Source: Lachnospiraceae bacterium (GTDB lineage: Bacteria; Bacillota; Clostridia; Lachnospirales; Lachnospiraceae). Taken from it: DNA of 15,743 nt. A program made the position numbers and the translations under genes. Numbering within the stretch: position 1 is the first letter of the stretch; each line of letters starts with the position of its first letter. Location: NCBI GenBank assembly GCA_017613225.1, contig JAGAEH010000225.1, positions 1-15,743 on the forward strand, given 5' to 3'. The notes beneath the pieces were generated by a model, which was not told the origin of the DNA, searched no databases, and was given only the letters and a program-made list of their open reading frames with translations. Below, piece after piece: positions 1-7,187 of the stretch.

Positions 1-1825
1 GTTCGCTCTTCAGGGCGTTCAGGCTGTCCGTGGTCATGCTTTTCTGCAGGTCTACGGTCTTCAGCTTTTTCAGCCCATAAGGCAGGCCGGCCTCATCTCC
101 CTCCGCCGCCGCGTAGTACTGCGTGCCGCTGAGGGTGATCAGTGCCGTGCGGTCGTCGCAGCCCTCGTTTTTCTGATACTGGATCTCCCGCAGCTCCAGC
201 TCCTCCCGAAAGGCGCTGACGGCCGGATTGGACAGGGACCAGTAATACTGGGTGGAGGATACCCCCGCAATCATGTTGGCGTTGGCTTCCAGTCCGCGGC
301 CGGTGTACCGCGGCAGAGGCTCATCCGCCAGCTTTTTTATCACCTCTGCCTCGTTGTTCACCAGCTTTTCCGGGATCCCGATCCTGTCCACGGACATGGA
401 TACCAGATCCCTCTGAGCGGGGGAATACAGGAACAGGGACATCACAAAGATACTGAAGATGGTCAGCAGGCACAGCAGCGCCTGGCGCAGGGTCTTTTTC
501 CCGTTCTGTCCCAGCAGGAGCACGGAAAAGAACAGCAGGGAGATCATGACAAAGGAGGTGGCTGTCCTGGACTTTTCAAACAGCAGGCAGAGGCCGAACA
601 TAACGGCGATGGCAATGTAGAAACGCTGCTTCTGCCTCTGATCCGCCTCGAATAGGCCCTCCCAGCTGAAGGCCAGGACGAAGGAGGTCAGCAGCGCCAG
701 GCCGAAGCTCCAGCGGTTGGCCGCGTAGGAAAAGCCGTTCATCAGTTTGCCGAAGACGGGGAACAGGATGAAGATCCCGCAGATGATCAGCAGCCGCTTC
801 AGAAGCTTCCCCTCTCCCTTTCTGCCGAACAGCCGCACGCAGGACAAAAAGGCCGGCGCCGTCAGGCCGATGCACAGGTAGTTTCCCGTATTCCAGGCGG
901 TCAGGGTAACGTAGGGAAGGATCAGGTAGTAATTGCGGGAATAGACGTTCCGCTCCGCGTAGTCGATAGCCATTCGGGAATCCTGCAGAAAGGTCCGCAG
1001 CACCGGCAGCAGAAAGACGCCGGCAACGCAGGCTCCCAGCAGAGACCAGCCAATCAGAATGAGCAGCCCGCGGATCACCGCGCCGAAGCCCGACTTTTTC
1101 CCCTCGGGGATCAGGCGGCACAGGGAGTAGACCGCCGCCATAATGGCGATCATGTAAAAGAAGTAGAAGTTGGTGGCCGCTGCCGCGGCGATGGCGGCCA
1201 CGTACAGATAAGGCCGTTCTTTCCTTAAGATCTTTTCGATCCCCAGGATGATCAGCGGCAGGACGGCCAGGGGCATCAGGAAGATGATGTGCCGCGCGAC
1301 GTTGCGGATGACCCAGGCGGAAAAACTGTAGGTCAGGGCTCCCGTCAGAATGCCCCAGCGGTTTTCGATCTTCAGGCCGAAGCAGAGCGCGGAAAAGGTG
1401 ATTCCCGCCAGATACAGATGCAGCAGGATGGAGATCTCGTACCAGACGTGCATCAGTTTTGTCGGAACGAAGACGGAAAGCAGCGCGATGGGATCCCCCA
1501 TCGCATAGTAGTGGAGCGTGCCCAGCACGTCGGCTCCTTCGCTGATGGCGGGATCCCAGGCGGGGAATACCAGACGCCCCTCGGTAAAGAGCGTGCGGAG
1601 GACCTGCCGCAGATAGCGGCCGTAATAAACGTAAGCTTTATAGTACTGGGTCCACCCGTCGGTCTCATAGATCAGCGACCGTCCCGTAAAGAAAAACCAG
1701 GACAGGACTAAAAAAGCCGTTACCGCGAACAGCGCCGTAAAGACCAGGTAATACCGCCTTTTGCTGCCCTCCGGGGACAGCAAAACTCCCGCCGCCTGAT
1801 CGGCAGCGTTTATCATCTTTTTCAT
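1..1825 (-). CDS. YfhO-family multi-pass membrane protein (3' end outside the window)
   Basis: An open frame runs without a stop from an ATG at 1825-1823 to the left edge, giving 608 codons; the C-terminus is missing. AAGGAA lies about 8 nt upstream of the ATG. The product has one N-terminal helix (about residues 25-45), many further hydrophobic segments, and then a soluble region starting near residue 440. Family-like features include the early WDP-x-IS-x-GAD segment followed by YYAMGDPIALL, and a mid-protein NRWSFG motif, both typical of the YfhO family of large polytopic membrane proteins. Members are linked to glycosylation of lipoteichoic acid or other surface polymers (family knowledge, substrate unknown here). 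The neighbouring Wzz-like gene fits a cell-surface role. A GT-C-like glycosyltransferase of another family is the main alternative. Confidence 0.8.
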   Translation of the reverse strand, partial: MKKMINAADQAAGVLLSPEGSKRRYYLVFTALFAVTAFLVLSWFFFTGRSLIYETDGWTQYYKAYVYYGRYLRQVLRTLFTEGRLVFPAWDPAISEGADVLGTLHYYAMGDPIALLSVFVPTKLMHVWYEISILLHLYLAGITFSALCFGLKIENRWGILTGALTYSFSAWVIRNVARHIIFLMPLAVLPLIILGIEKILRKERPYLYVAAIAAAAATNFYFFYMIAIMAAVYSLCRLIPEGKKSGFGAVIRGLLILIGWSLLGACVAGVFLLPVLRTFLQDSRMAIDYAERNVYSRNYYLILPYVTLTAWNTGNYLCIGLTAPAFLSCVRLFGRKGEGKLLKRLLIICGIFILFPVFGKLMNGFSYAANRWSFGLALLTSFVLAFSWEGLFEADQRQKQRFYIAIAVMFGLCLLFEKSRTATSFVMISLLFFSVLLLGQNGKKTLRQALLCLLTIFSIFVMSLFLYSPAQRDLVSMSVDRIGIPEKLVNNEAEVIKKLADEPLPRYTGRGLEANANMIAGVSSTQYYWSLSNPAVSAFREELELREIQYQKNEGCDDRTALITLSGTQYYAAAEGDEAGLPYGLKKLKTVDLQKSMTTDSLNALKSE

Positions 1826-1870
1826 TTTTATCTTCCTTTTCGGTTCCCGCTCCGTCAGCCAGAGCCTATG

Positions 1871-1904
1871 AAAAATGACGACACGGCAGTCCGTATCGTC
1901 ATTT
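1871..1904 (-). terminator. Rho-independent terminator after tRNA-Trp
   Basis: A 9-bp perfect stem (1873-1881 with 1896-1904) continues past one C/A mismatch into a 4-bp GC-rich stem around the loop CAGT (1887-1890). Read on the minus strand, the stem runs into a TTTTTC tract. It lies between the tRNA gene and the YfhO-like gene and would end transcription coming from the tRNA and possibly from the upstream operon. No convincing promoter is visible between it and the ATG at 1825, so it may act partly as an attenuator. Confidence 0.8.
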
Positions 1905-1946
1905 CAATTGCACAAAAAGAACTGCACTTAGATTTGTAAAAAGAAG

Positions 1947-2017
1947 CAGGGGCAGAAAGAGTCGAACTCTCATTGACGGTTTTGGAGACCGCTGTTCTAC
2001 CATTGAACTATGCCCCT
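1947..2017 (-). tRNA. tRNA-Trp (anticodon CCA)
   Basis: The 71-nt minus-strand sequence folds into a full cloverleaf. It has a 7-bp acceptor stem (AGGGGCA with TGCCCCT), a 4-bp D stem with loop AATGGTA, and a 5-bp anticodon stem with loop CTCCAAA. The anticodon is therefore CCA, which reads UGG. A TTCGACT loop closes the T arm, which has one G-T pair. The discriminator base is G, as expected for bacterial tRNA-Trp. The 3' CCA is not encoded (the next bases are CTT), so it must be added after transcription. Confidence 0.97.
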
Positions 2018-2044
2018 GTGCGCAGCCTTTGGACTGCGTAGTAC

Positions 2045-2074
2045 GTTATAACACAGTTTCCGCTCGGGTGTCAA
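2045..2074 (-). promoter_or_regulatory. Sigma70-type promoter of tRNA-Trp
   Basis: On the minus strand a perfect -35 TTGACA (2074-2069) is followed, after 17 bp, by TTATAA (2051-2046), or after 18 bp by TATAAC (2050-2045). This predicts a start near 2038-2040 and a leader of about 20 nt before the mature tRNA 5' end at 2017. A 6-bp inverted repeat, GTCAAG/CTTGAC (2070-2075 and 2082-2087), overlaps the -35 box. It could be an operator or chance. Confidence 0.8.
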
Positions 2075-2116
2075 GGCAAAACTTGACGGAACAAAACTGC
2101 GGGATCAGGGGGCGGA

Positions 2117-3517
2117 TCAGCCTACCACGATAAAGTAGGTCTCCTGCTCCCTTGCCTTGTCGATGGCTTCCAGCTCGTGGTTGATGAAGCGGTAGTTGGA
2201 CTCGTTCAGCTCCTCCACGCAGATGACCGTATGGCCTTCCTCCACCGCGCTGACTGCCGCCGCGTCCACGTTCACGTCGCCGCCGACGATGATCTTCTTT
2301 TCCGGAAGCTTTTCGGAAAGGTCGTTGCAGAGCTTGGTCAGGATCCGCTCTTCCACCGTGCCGATCAGCAGCAGGTCCTTGGCTTCCTGCAGATACAGGC
2401 GGATGTTGGCCGCCGCCAGATCCAGGCCGGACCTGTAGTTCAGGCGCTTGCGGATGCCCAGGTGATGGATCAGCTTCTTGTCCAGCTTGCTGCGCTTGAC
2501 CGACTCCTTGGGGATGGCCGCCAGCATGACGGCGTCATATTTCTGGCGCAGTTCTTCCACGCTGTTGACTTTGCCACGCAGGCAGGCGAACAGGCCCCAG
2601 ATCAGGAAGCCCAGGATCACGCCGCCGATGCCGCCCAGAATGCCGTACTTGATGAAGCCGAACAGGGCGGATTTGACGCTGGTGCCGATCATGGAAGGCT
2701 GCTTTAAGTCCTCCAGCTCGCCCTGGACCGTCTTCAGATTCTCCGCCAGCTCGGAATTGCTGGTCACGAAACTGGTCTGCAGGAAGCGCACCGTGGTGTC
2801 GGTGACCACTTCGTCCGTCTCGGAGATGATGCTGAATTCGTGTTCGCCGATGGTCTCGGTCAGAAGCGCCTTGCGCTCCTCGATCATTTTCATGATATTG
2901 TCGAGGATCCGGTCCACGCAGTCCTGGGAATCGCCCCGGATGGTGATGTAGATCAGGCCGCTGCCGGACTGTTCACTGACGGTCAGCAGAGAATAGGCGT
3001 TGTTGGGATAGGGGTTCTGGCCGATCAGGTCCGGCTCCTCCGGGGTGGCCACCGCCTTGTCGATGTTCATGGTGGCGATGGCGTTGATGTAGCCGTTGGT
3101 CAGCGCGTTGGTGTAGTTGGGATTCTGGTAATCCATCCCCGGCATGATCTTATAATCCGTCTTGATGAAGAAAGTCACGTTCTTGACGAAAGTGTTGTAG
3201 GGATCCATGCGCAGGATCACAGAATTATCCTTCAGGTCGTTTTTGCGCTCGATCTGCTTCTGCATGTTCTCGATCTGCTTCTCGTAGGCTGCCACCGTGA
3301 ACTCGTAGCTTTCCTGGGAGAGCTCGTTCTTTTTCCTGACCTCTTCCAGGTACTCCGGGTCGTTGATGTTGACCAGCGTGATCGCCAGCTTTATGCCGCC
3401 CACGATCAGCCCCAGCACCACCGCCAGGATCAGCACTTTTTTCCAGTTGCAGGCGAAATGCCAGAACATGTCCGTAATGTTCAGTTCGACATTGGTATCT
3501 CTTTTCTTCTCCGACAT
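2117..3517 (-). CDS. Wzz/YveK-like polysaccharide chain-length regulator with BY-kinase-like C-terminal domain
   Basis: The 466-residue product has the polysaccharide co-polymerase layout. A short cytoplasmic N-terminus leads into TM1 at about 28-49, then a large extracytoplasmic part with a coiled-coil stretch at about 58-95, then a glycine-rich TM2 at about 291-313 followed by a cytoplasmic tail. Such proteins control chain length and export of surface polysaccharides together with a tyrosine kinase. The tail (about 360-466) looks like a reduced BY-kinase or P-loop fold: a segment around LLLIGTVEE (382-390) sits where a Walker A loop would be, but the GK(S/T) is absent, so catalysis is unlikely. 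The start is fixed by AAGGAGG (3525-3531) 7 nt before the ATG. It begins 28 nt after the fumarase-like alpha gene and is probably cotranscribed with it. Confidence 0.8.
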   Translation of the reverse strand: MSEKKRDTNVELNITDMFWHFACNWKKVLILAVVLGLIVGGIKLAITLVNINDPEYLEEVRKKNELSQESYEFTVAAYEKQIENMQKQIERKNDLKDNSVILRMDPYNTFVKNVTFFIKTDYKIMPGMDYQNPNYTNALTNGYINAIATMNIDKAVATPEEPDLIGQNPYPNNAYSLLTVSEQSGSGLIYITIRGDSQDCVDRILDNIMKMIEERKALLTETIGEHEFSIISETDEVVTDTTVRFLQTSFVTSNSELAENLKTVQGELEDLKQPSMIGTSVKSALFGFIKYGILGGIGGVILGFLIWGLFACLRGKVNSVEELRQKYDAVMLAAIPKESVKRSKLDKKLIHHLGIRKRLNYRSGLDLAAANIRLYLQEAKDLLLIGTVEERILTKLCNDLSEKLPEKKIIVGGDVNVDAAAVSAVEEGHTVICVEELNESNYRFINHELEAIDKAREQETYFIVVG

Positions 3518-3545
3518 CAGGGTCCCTCCTTGGTGTTAAGAACGT

Positions 3546-4406
3546 TTACAGTTCCACGCTGGCAATGCGCGGCTCAAAACAGCAGGCCGGCCGCACGCAC
3601 ACGATGCGGACGCCGCTGGCGCGCTGCGGCCCCACCTTCATGAAAGTGGCCAGCACGCTGGTATCTCCATGCAGGCCCAGGGGGCCCACGTCTGCTTCAT
3701 TGACACGGCGGGTGATCTCCGCCTCCATCTCGGACTGCACGTTAAAGTCCCCGTCCACCTGAGCCTGCAGCATCATGGACGCCGCCTCGAAGTGGGAACG
3801 GCCGATGCCCACGGCAAGGGTGCAGGGGGAGCAGCCCAGTTCCGAGACCATCTGCCTGCTCCAGTTCACGATCTCGTCCAGCACCATCTGGGTGTTGTGC
3901 CTGTGGAACACGCGGTAGGTCCTGCCCCGGATGGCGGGGCCGCCGCCGAACATCAGAATGTGCAGGCGGATCACGTTTTCTTCGGTCTCCCGCACCAGGA
4001 TCGGCGCGGGCAGCACGCCGGCGCTGTCCGGATCCAGTCCGCCGGACTGGTCGATCCGGTGGCTGTCATCCCCCATGATGCCCATGGGACGGCCGGGAAG
4101 CTTGCGCAGGCCTTCTGCCACGCCCTGCCGGATGGCAGCCAGCATGCGGCCGCTCACCGCGGCGTCGGGGCCGACTTCCAGCACCAGATGGGGGATCCCA
4201 GTGTCGTCGCACAGCGGGCTGCGGTTCTTTTCGGCAGCCTCCGCGTTCTCCAGCACGGTCTCCAGCACCCACTTGGCCTTTTCATTGCGCTCCGCGGCGA
4301 TGGCCCTGCGGTAGGCCTCTTTTTTGTCTTCTTTAAACGTGGAACCGGCGCGGACCAGGGTGTCCGCCACCAGGGCCACGGTCTTGTCATAGTCGAAATT
4401 AGTCAT
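3546..4406 (-). CDS. Class I fumarase / L-tartrate dehydratase-type hydro-lyase, alpha subunit
   Basis: The 286-residue protein matches the alpha (iron-sulfur) half of two-subunit class I hydro-lyases, which add or remove water across C4-dicarboxylates in the cytoplasm. Visible signatures are CDDTGIP at 66-72, GCSPCTLAVGIG at 191-202, and a C-terminal GPLGLHGDTS (241-250) ahead of ACCFEPR (274-280). Cys66, Cys192 and Cys276 align by position with the three family ligands of the oxygen-sensitive [4Fe-4S] cluster. The central region (about 105-170) departs from canonical fumarases: a GGG is kept at 154-156, but the usual substrate-binding surroundings differ, so the substrate may be another hydroxy-acid. 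The start codon overlaps the end of the beta gene by 8 nt (ATGACTAA), which suggests coupled translation. Confidence 0.85.
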   Translation of the reverse strand: MTNFDYDKTVALVADTLVRAGSTFKEDKKEAYRRAIAAERNEKAKWVLETVLENAEAAEKNRSPLCDDTGIPHLVLEVGPDAAVSGRMLAAIRQGVAEGLRKLPGRPMGIMGDDSHRIDQSGGLDPDSAGVLPAPILVRETEENVIRLHILMFGGGPAIRGRTYRVFHRHNTQMVLDEIVNWSRQMVSELGCSPCTLAVGIGRSHFEAASMMLQAQVDGDFNVQSEMEAEITRRVNEADVGPLGLHGDTSVLATFMKVGPQRASGVRIVCVRPACCFEPRIASVEL

Positions 4407-4908
4407 AGATGCTCCTCCCGTGGGCGGCGGCGATAATGGCCGGATAACGGTCCACCATCAGCATGTGCAGCGCCTCCATGCCCTCCTCCGGGAAGGCCAC
4501 CGTCTTCTGCTCCAGGGTCTTCTCCCCCAGCAGGGCGGTGACCGGCGGGATGACGGCATAGACGGAACCATAGGTATCCAGCGCCTCGATGGTCTCCTTG
4601 TGCAGGGCTCCCTTTCCCAGGTGCAGGCGGATGCCGGCCTTGGACAGCGGGCCGATGCTGCTCTCGATCTCCAGCTTGTTGCTGGAGGTGGGGCCTACCC
4701 CCGCGGGACTCACCGCCGTGTGGAAGACCACCTGGCCCTCCAGGCTCACGCCCAGTTCGTCCACCGTGCCGTTTTCAGCCATCTTCACCACCTTGGGAAG
4801 CACGGCGTCCCGGCCGCACAGGATCGGGCCGGAGATGGTGACGGTATCGCCCACCTGCAGGCCTTCGATGTCCTCTTTCGTGATCGGTGTCGTCAGTTCC
4901 TTCACCAT
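4399..4908 (-). CDS. Class I fumarase / L-tartrate dehydratase-type hydro-lyase, beta subunit
   Basis: The 169-residue protein matches the beta (C-terminal, swivelling) domain of class I hydro-lyases. It shows LQVGDTVTISGPILCGRDA (17-35), GPTSSNKLE (72-80, cf. GPTTS-x-RM in the family), GKGAL (98-102), and a final YPAIIAAAHGRSIYD close to the family ending. It should pair with the alpha subunit encoded immediately after it. An in-frame ATG lies 24 nt further upstream (4932), but GAGGAG (4917-4922) is spaced 8 nt from the ATG at 4908, so the shorter start is preferred. The beta-then-alpha gene order is the reverse of ttdA-ttdB. Confidence 0.85.
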   Translation of the reverse strand: MVKELTTPITKEDIEGLQVGDTVTISGPILCGRDAVLPKVVKMAENGTVDELGVSLEGQVVFHTAVSPAGVGPTSSNKLEIESSIGPLSKAGIRLHLGKGALHKETIEALDTYGSVYAVIPPVTALLGEKTLEQKTVAFPEEGMEALHMLMVDRYPAIIAAAHGRSIYD

Positions 4909-4916
4909 TTTGTCTG

Positions 4917-4922
4917 CTCCTC
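4917..4922 (-). promoter_or_regulatory. Ribosome binding site that decides the beta-subunit start
   Basis: GAGGAG on the minus strand sits 8 nt before the ATG at 4908. It supports that start over the in-frame ATG at 4932, which would place this site inside the gene. Confidence 0.7.
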
Positions 4923-4934
4923 TTCGTCTCACAT

Positions 4935-5052
4935 GAGATCCTTCGCTTCGCTCAGGATGACATGATCTGTCATCCTGAGGGGCTTGCCCCGAAGGATCCC
5001 TTCACGATGACTCAGCCTGTCATCCTGAGGGGCTCGCCCCGAAGGATCCCTT
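4935..5052. repeat. Three-copy palindromic intergenic repeat
   Basis: Two direct copies (4968-5002 and 5018-5052) are 35 bp each, agree at 34 of 35 positions and repeat with a 50-bp period. Each starts TGTCATCCTGAG and ends CGAAGGATCCCTT, with an inner GGGG...CCCC mini-hairpin. A third, inverted copy (4935-4962) carries a different centre (CGAAG instead of the GGGGC...GCCCC centre). Copies one and two face each other and form a perfect 12-bp stem, CTCAGGATGACA / TGTCATCCTGAG, around TGATC. The array fills most of the 151-bp gap between the lyase and the beta subunit. It resembles the dispersed TGTCATCCTGAG...GAAGGATC elements seen between genes in many bacteria (from memory). It may stabilise mRNA ends or form a processing site; no promoter is visible in it. 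Confidence 0.85.
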
Positions 5053-5059
5053 TACTTTG

Positions 5060-6208
5060 TCATTCTTTCACCGCGAACAGCTTTACATAGGCGCCTTCGT
5101 TCTTGATGACGCCGAAGGCGCGGGACCGCATCACCATCTTCTTCGCCCAGTTGGTGTGGGGCTTCACCTCGTTCATCTTGTTGGCGCCGGTGCCCTTCAT
5201 CACGCCGCCGGACTGGTTGCCCAGGATCATCACGGCGTCGTCGTACTCCTCCTTGGTCACTGCCATCATGGCGTTGACGAACTTCACGTGGGTGGGGTGG
5301 ATCACCGTCCTTCCGATGAAGCCGTTGGCCTTGTCCAGGATCACTTCCCGAAGCAGGCCGTCGATCTCCCCGTTGATGATGGGGATGCGCTTCATCAGGT
5401 AGTCTTCCAGGCCGTGCTTGGGCAGTTCCTCGAACATCATCTCCTTCGGGGCGCGGAAATACTCCCACACCGGGCCGGAGATCACGTAATCGTTGTCCCG
5501 GCCGAAGATATTGACGATGTCCGCCAGGATCTCCCGGACGGTCATGATGTCGTAGATGGAATAGTCCACGCCGCGGCGCACGCCGAAGACGGAGGAGAAA
5601 TCCGTGGCGCCGGTACGGACCTGCAGTACCAGTTCGTGGTACTTGTCCAGGATGCGCTTGATGCCCATCAGCTCCGACAGGCGGGTCTCCTTGTGGGCCA
5701 CCTCCGGATCCTCGATGATGGGCATGCCGTAGAGGATCTCGCCGAATCGCAGGTTCAGATCCTGCAGATAGGCAAAGTATTCATGGCCGTTTTCGGTATT
5801 GAACTTGGGGAAGTTGATGCCGGTCAGGGACCGCACTTCCTTTTTGGTCAGCCCTTCGCCAAAATGCTTGAACTGGGCCAGGTTCCGGATACGCACGAAG
5901 ATCAGCGGGACCTTGTCCGGATCCAGCGCGCCGGAATCCACCGCGTCCGTCACGGTGTTCAGCAGGCGGTGGACGTTTTCCTCCGCCTCCTCCACCCGGT
6001 CCGCGGGGCAGGCGTCCTCAAAGCAGAGGACGATGGTGGTGAGGCCGGGCATGGCGCTTGAAAGGATCTTCGGGGCGAAGTCCTTGATGCCGGGCATGTA
6101 CATGGTGGCTCCCAGGCAGTACTGCAGAAGCTCCCGGTCGGTATACTTGTTGAACTGTTCCGGTTCCTTGATGAACGGGAAATCAGGGTTGTACAGGTGA
6201 TGTCTCAT
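5060..6208 (-). CDS. CitE-like C-C bond lyase, HpcH/HpaI family of the Ter-cluster type
   Basis: The 382-residue protein fits the TIM-barrel C-C bond lyase family related to HpcH/HpaI aldolases and CitE, best known from Ter (tellurite/stress) biosynthetic modules, where its exact reaction is not established. Family-like motifs in order are KYTDRELLQYCLGATMYMP (21-39), LCFEDA (61-66), IFVRIRN (103-109), FPKF (133-136), MPIIE (162-166), RTGATDFSSVFGVRR (198-212), SGPVWEYF (244-251) and IGRTVIHPTHV (298-308). Glu166 and Asp203 are plausible metal ligands and Arg106 a plausible carboxylate binder, by analogy with CitE. The ATG overlaps the preceding stop as ATGA, and GAGGGAG lies 6 nt before it. 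No ter genes are seen in the window, so a different substrate is possible. Confidence 0.82.
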   Translation of the reverse strand: MRHHLYNPDFPFIKEPEQFNKYTDRELLQYCLGATMYMPGIKDFAPKILSSAMPGLTTIVLCFEDACPADRVEEAEENVHRLLNTVTDAVDSGALDPDKVPLIFVRIRNLAQFKHFGEGLTKKEVRSLTGINFPKFNTENGHEYFAYLQDLNLRFGEILYGMPIIEDPEVAHKETRLSELMGIKRILDKYHELVLQVRTGATDFSSVFGVRRGVDYSIYDIMTVREILADIVNIFGRDNDYVISGPVWEYFRAPKEMMFEELPKHGLEDYLMKRIPIINGEIDGLLREVILDKANGFIGRTVIHPTHVKFVNAMMAVTKEEYDDAVMILGNQSGGVMKGTGANKMNEVKPHTNWAKKMVMRSRAFGVIKNEGAYVKLFAVKE

Positions 6209-7107
6209 TCCAGACTCCCTCTGGGAGACCAGACGGCCTCAGGGTAGTACTCGTCGATCATGCGCTTGACTAGGGTGCACTGCTTCGCGCGCTTCCTGGC
6301 GTCGTCCTCGGTGGAATCCCAGCTGTGGGTCGCGGCTACGGAGCCGCCGGTCTTTAAGTAGACCGGGCCCGCCACGCGGATCATCTCCGGCACTTCGTAG
6401 TGACGGATGAAGCCGCCGGTGGACTTGGGGTTCTCCGTGTGGATGTCGATGGGGATGTCGATGGCCTGGCGCATGGCGGCCATCATCTGCAGCTGGATGT
6501 CGCGGACCGGATTGATGGAGTCCGCGCCGATCTCCTGCAGAAGCCTGGCGGAGCAGGGATTGCCGTGGCCGGTGTGGGCCGATACCTTAAAGTGGCAGTT
6601 CTCCGGGATCTCGCCGTCGGCGCGCATCTTGTTCAGCAGCCACAGGCAGCCCTCGTCGTAGACCAGGAAGCCGCGGCAGCCGATCCTGGCGGCGCGCTTC
6701 ACGTCCTCCACGGCCCTTACGATCTGCTCCTGTCCCCGCAGGCGGTAACCCATGCGGACGCCCTCTTCCGTATGAACGGAGGCAGAAGTATCCGTGGTGG
6801 CGCGGGGGCCGATGGCCAGGATCAGGTCCGTCTGATACTGGTGGGCCAGATCCACCATCTTTTCGATCTCGGCGTCAGTCAGCCGCATGATGCCCTGGGT
6901 CTGGGTGACCCTGTGCAGATACAGGCCGTAGCCTTCGATGGCTTCCAGCAGGGCCTTCATGACCTTCGGGCCCTGGATCCCGGGAACCTCAAAACGGTAC
7001 TGTCCGCCGTCCTTAAACCGCTTCTCCGAGGTGGGCAGCGAATAGGCGTCTCCCTCCGGCAGCCCGATGGCGCCCAGATATGCTCTTGTCTTCTCCATAC
7101 TGTTCAT
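6205..7107 (-). CDS. TIM-barrel protein, U32-peptidase-like, function unknown
   Basis: The 300-residue protein has no signal peptide or membrane segment. Its pattern of short beta-strand and helix alternations (for example RFEVPG at 38-43, LILAIGPRA at 95-103, GFLVYDEGC at 146-154, HFKVSAHTGHGNP at 172-184, IPIDIHTENP at 218-227, VYLKTGG at 249-255) suggests a TIM barrel. Its overall look recalls short proteins annotated as U32 peptidases. Charged or polar residues at strand ends (H65, R102, D151/E152, H178, H181, H223, E225, K252) could form an active site, and a metal-dependent enzyme is as likely as a peptidase. AAGGA lies 7 nt before this ATG, supporting it over the ATG 9 nt downstream. 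It is translationally coupled to the C-C lyase, so the two probably act in one pathway. The family call is tentative. Confidence 0.55.
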   Translation of the reverse strand: MNSMEKTRAYLGAIGLPEGDAYSLPTSEKRFKDGGQYRFEVPGIQGPKVMKALLEAIEGYGLYLHRVTQTQGIMRLTDAEIEKMVDLAHQYQTDLILAIGPRATTDTSASVHTEEGVRMGYRLRGQEQIVRAVEDVKRAARIGCRGFLVYDEGCLWLLNKMRADGEIPENCHFKVSAHTGHGNPCSARLLQEIGADSINPVRDIQLQMMAAMRQAIDIPIDIHTENPKSTGGFIRHYEVPEMIRVAGPVYLKTGGSVAATHSWDSTEDDARKRAKQCTLVKRMIDEYYPEAVWSPRGSLE

Positions 7108-7163
7108 GTGCTTATCCTTTCCTTTCAGGATGATTCCCGCGCCTCCATGGGCGGTAATTACCT

Positions 7164-7187
7164 TAACTGATATATTATAACTGATAT
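7164..7187 (-). repeat. 10-bp direct repeat flanking the -10 box (possible operator)
   Basis: ATATCAGTTA occurs twice on the minus strand (7187-7178 and 7173-7164) with a 14-bp period and TAAT between. The copies overlap the -10 box and the expected start point of the promoter at 7174-7202. Spaced direct repeats at such a position are a plausible regulator binding site; no regulator gene is in the window. Confidence 0.5.

Noticed and set aside
1931..1946. T-rich stretch right after tRNA-Trp as a terminator
   Set aside because: No hairpin precedes it apart from the tRNA itself; the hairpin with T-run at 1871-1904 is a much better terminator.
2070..2116. Terminator for the Wzz-like gene formed by the inverted repeat at 2070-2087
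   Set aside because: The stem is only 6 bp and is followed on the minus strand by ACCCG, not a U-run; it overlaps the tRNA promoter instead.
4935..5052. CRISPR array
   Set aside because: Only two direct copies plus one inverted copy are present, there is a single 15-bp spacer, and no cas genes are visible.
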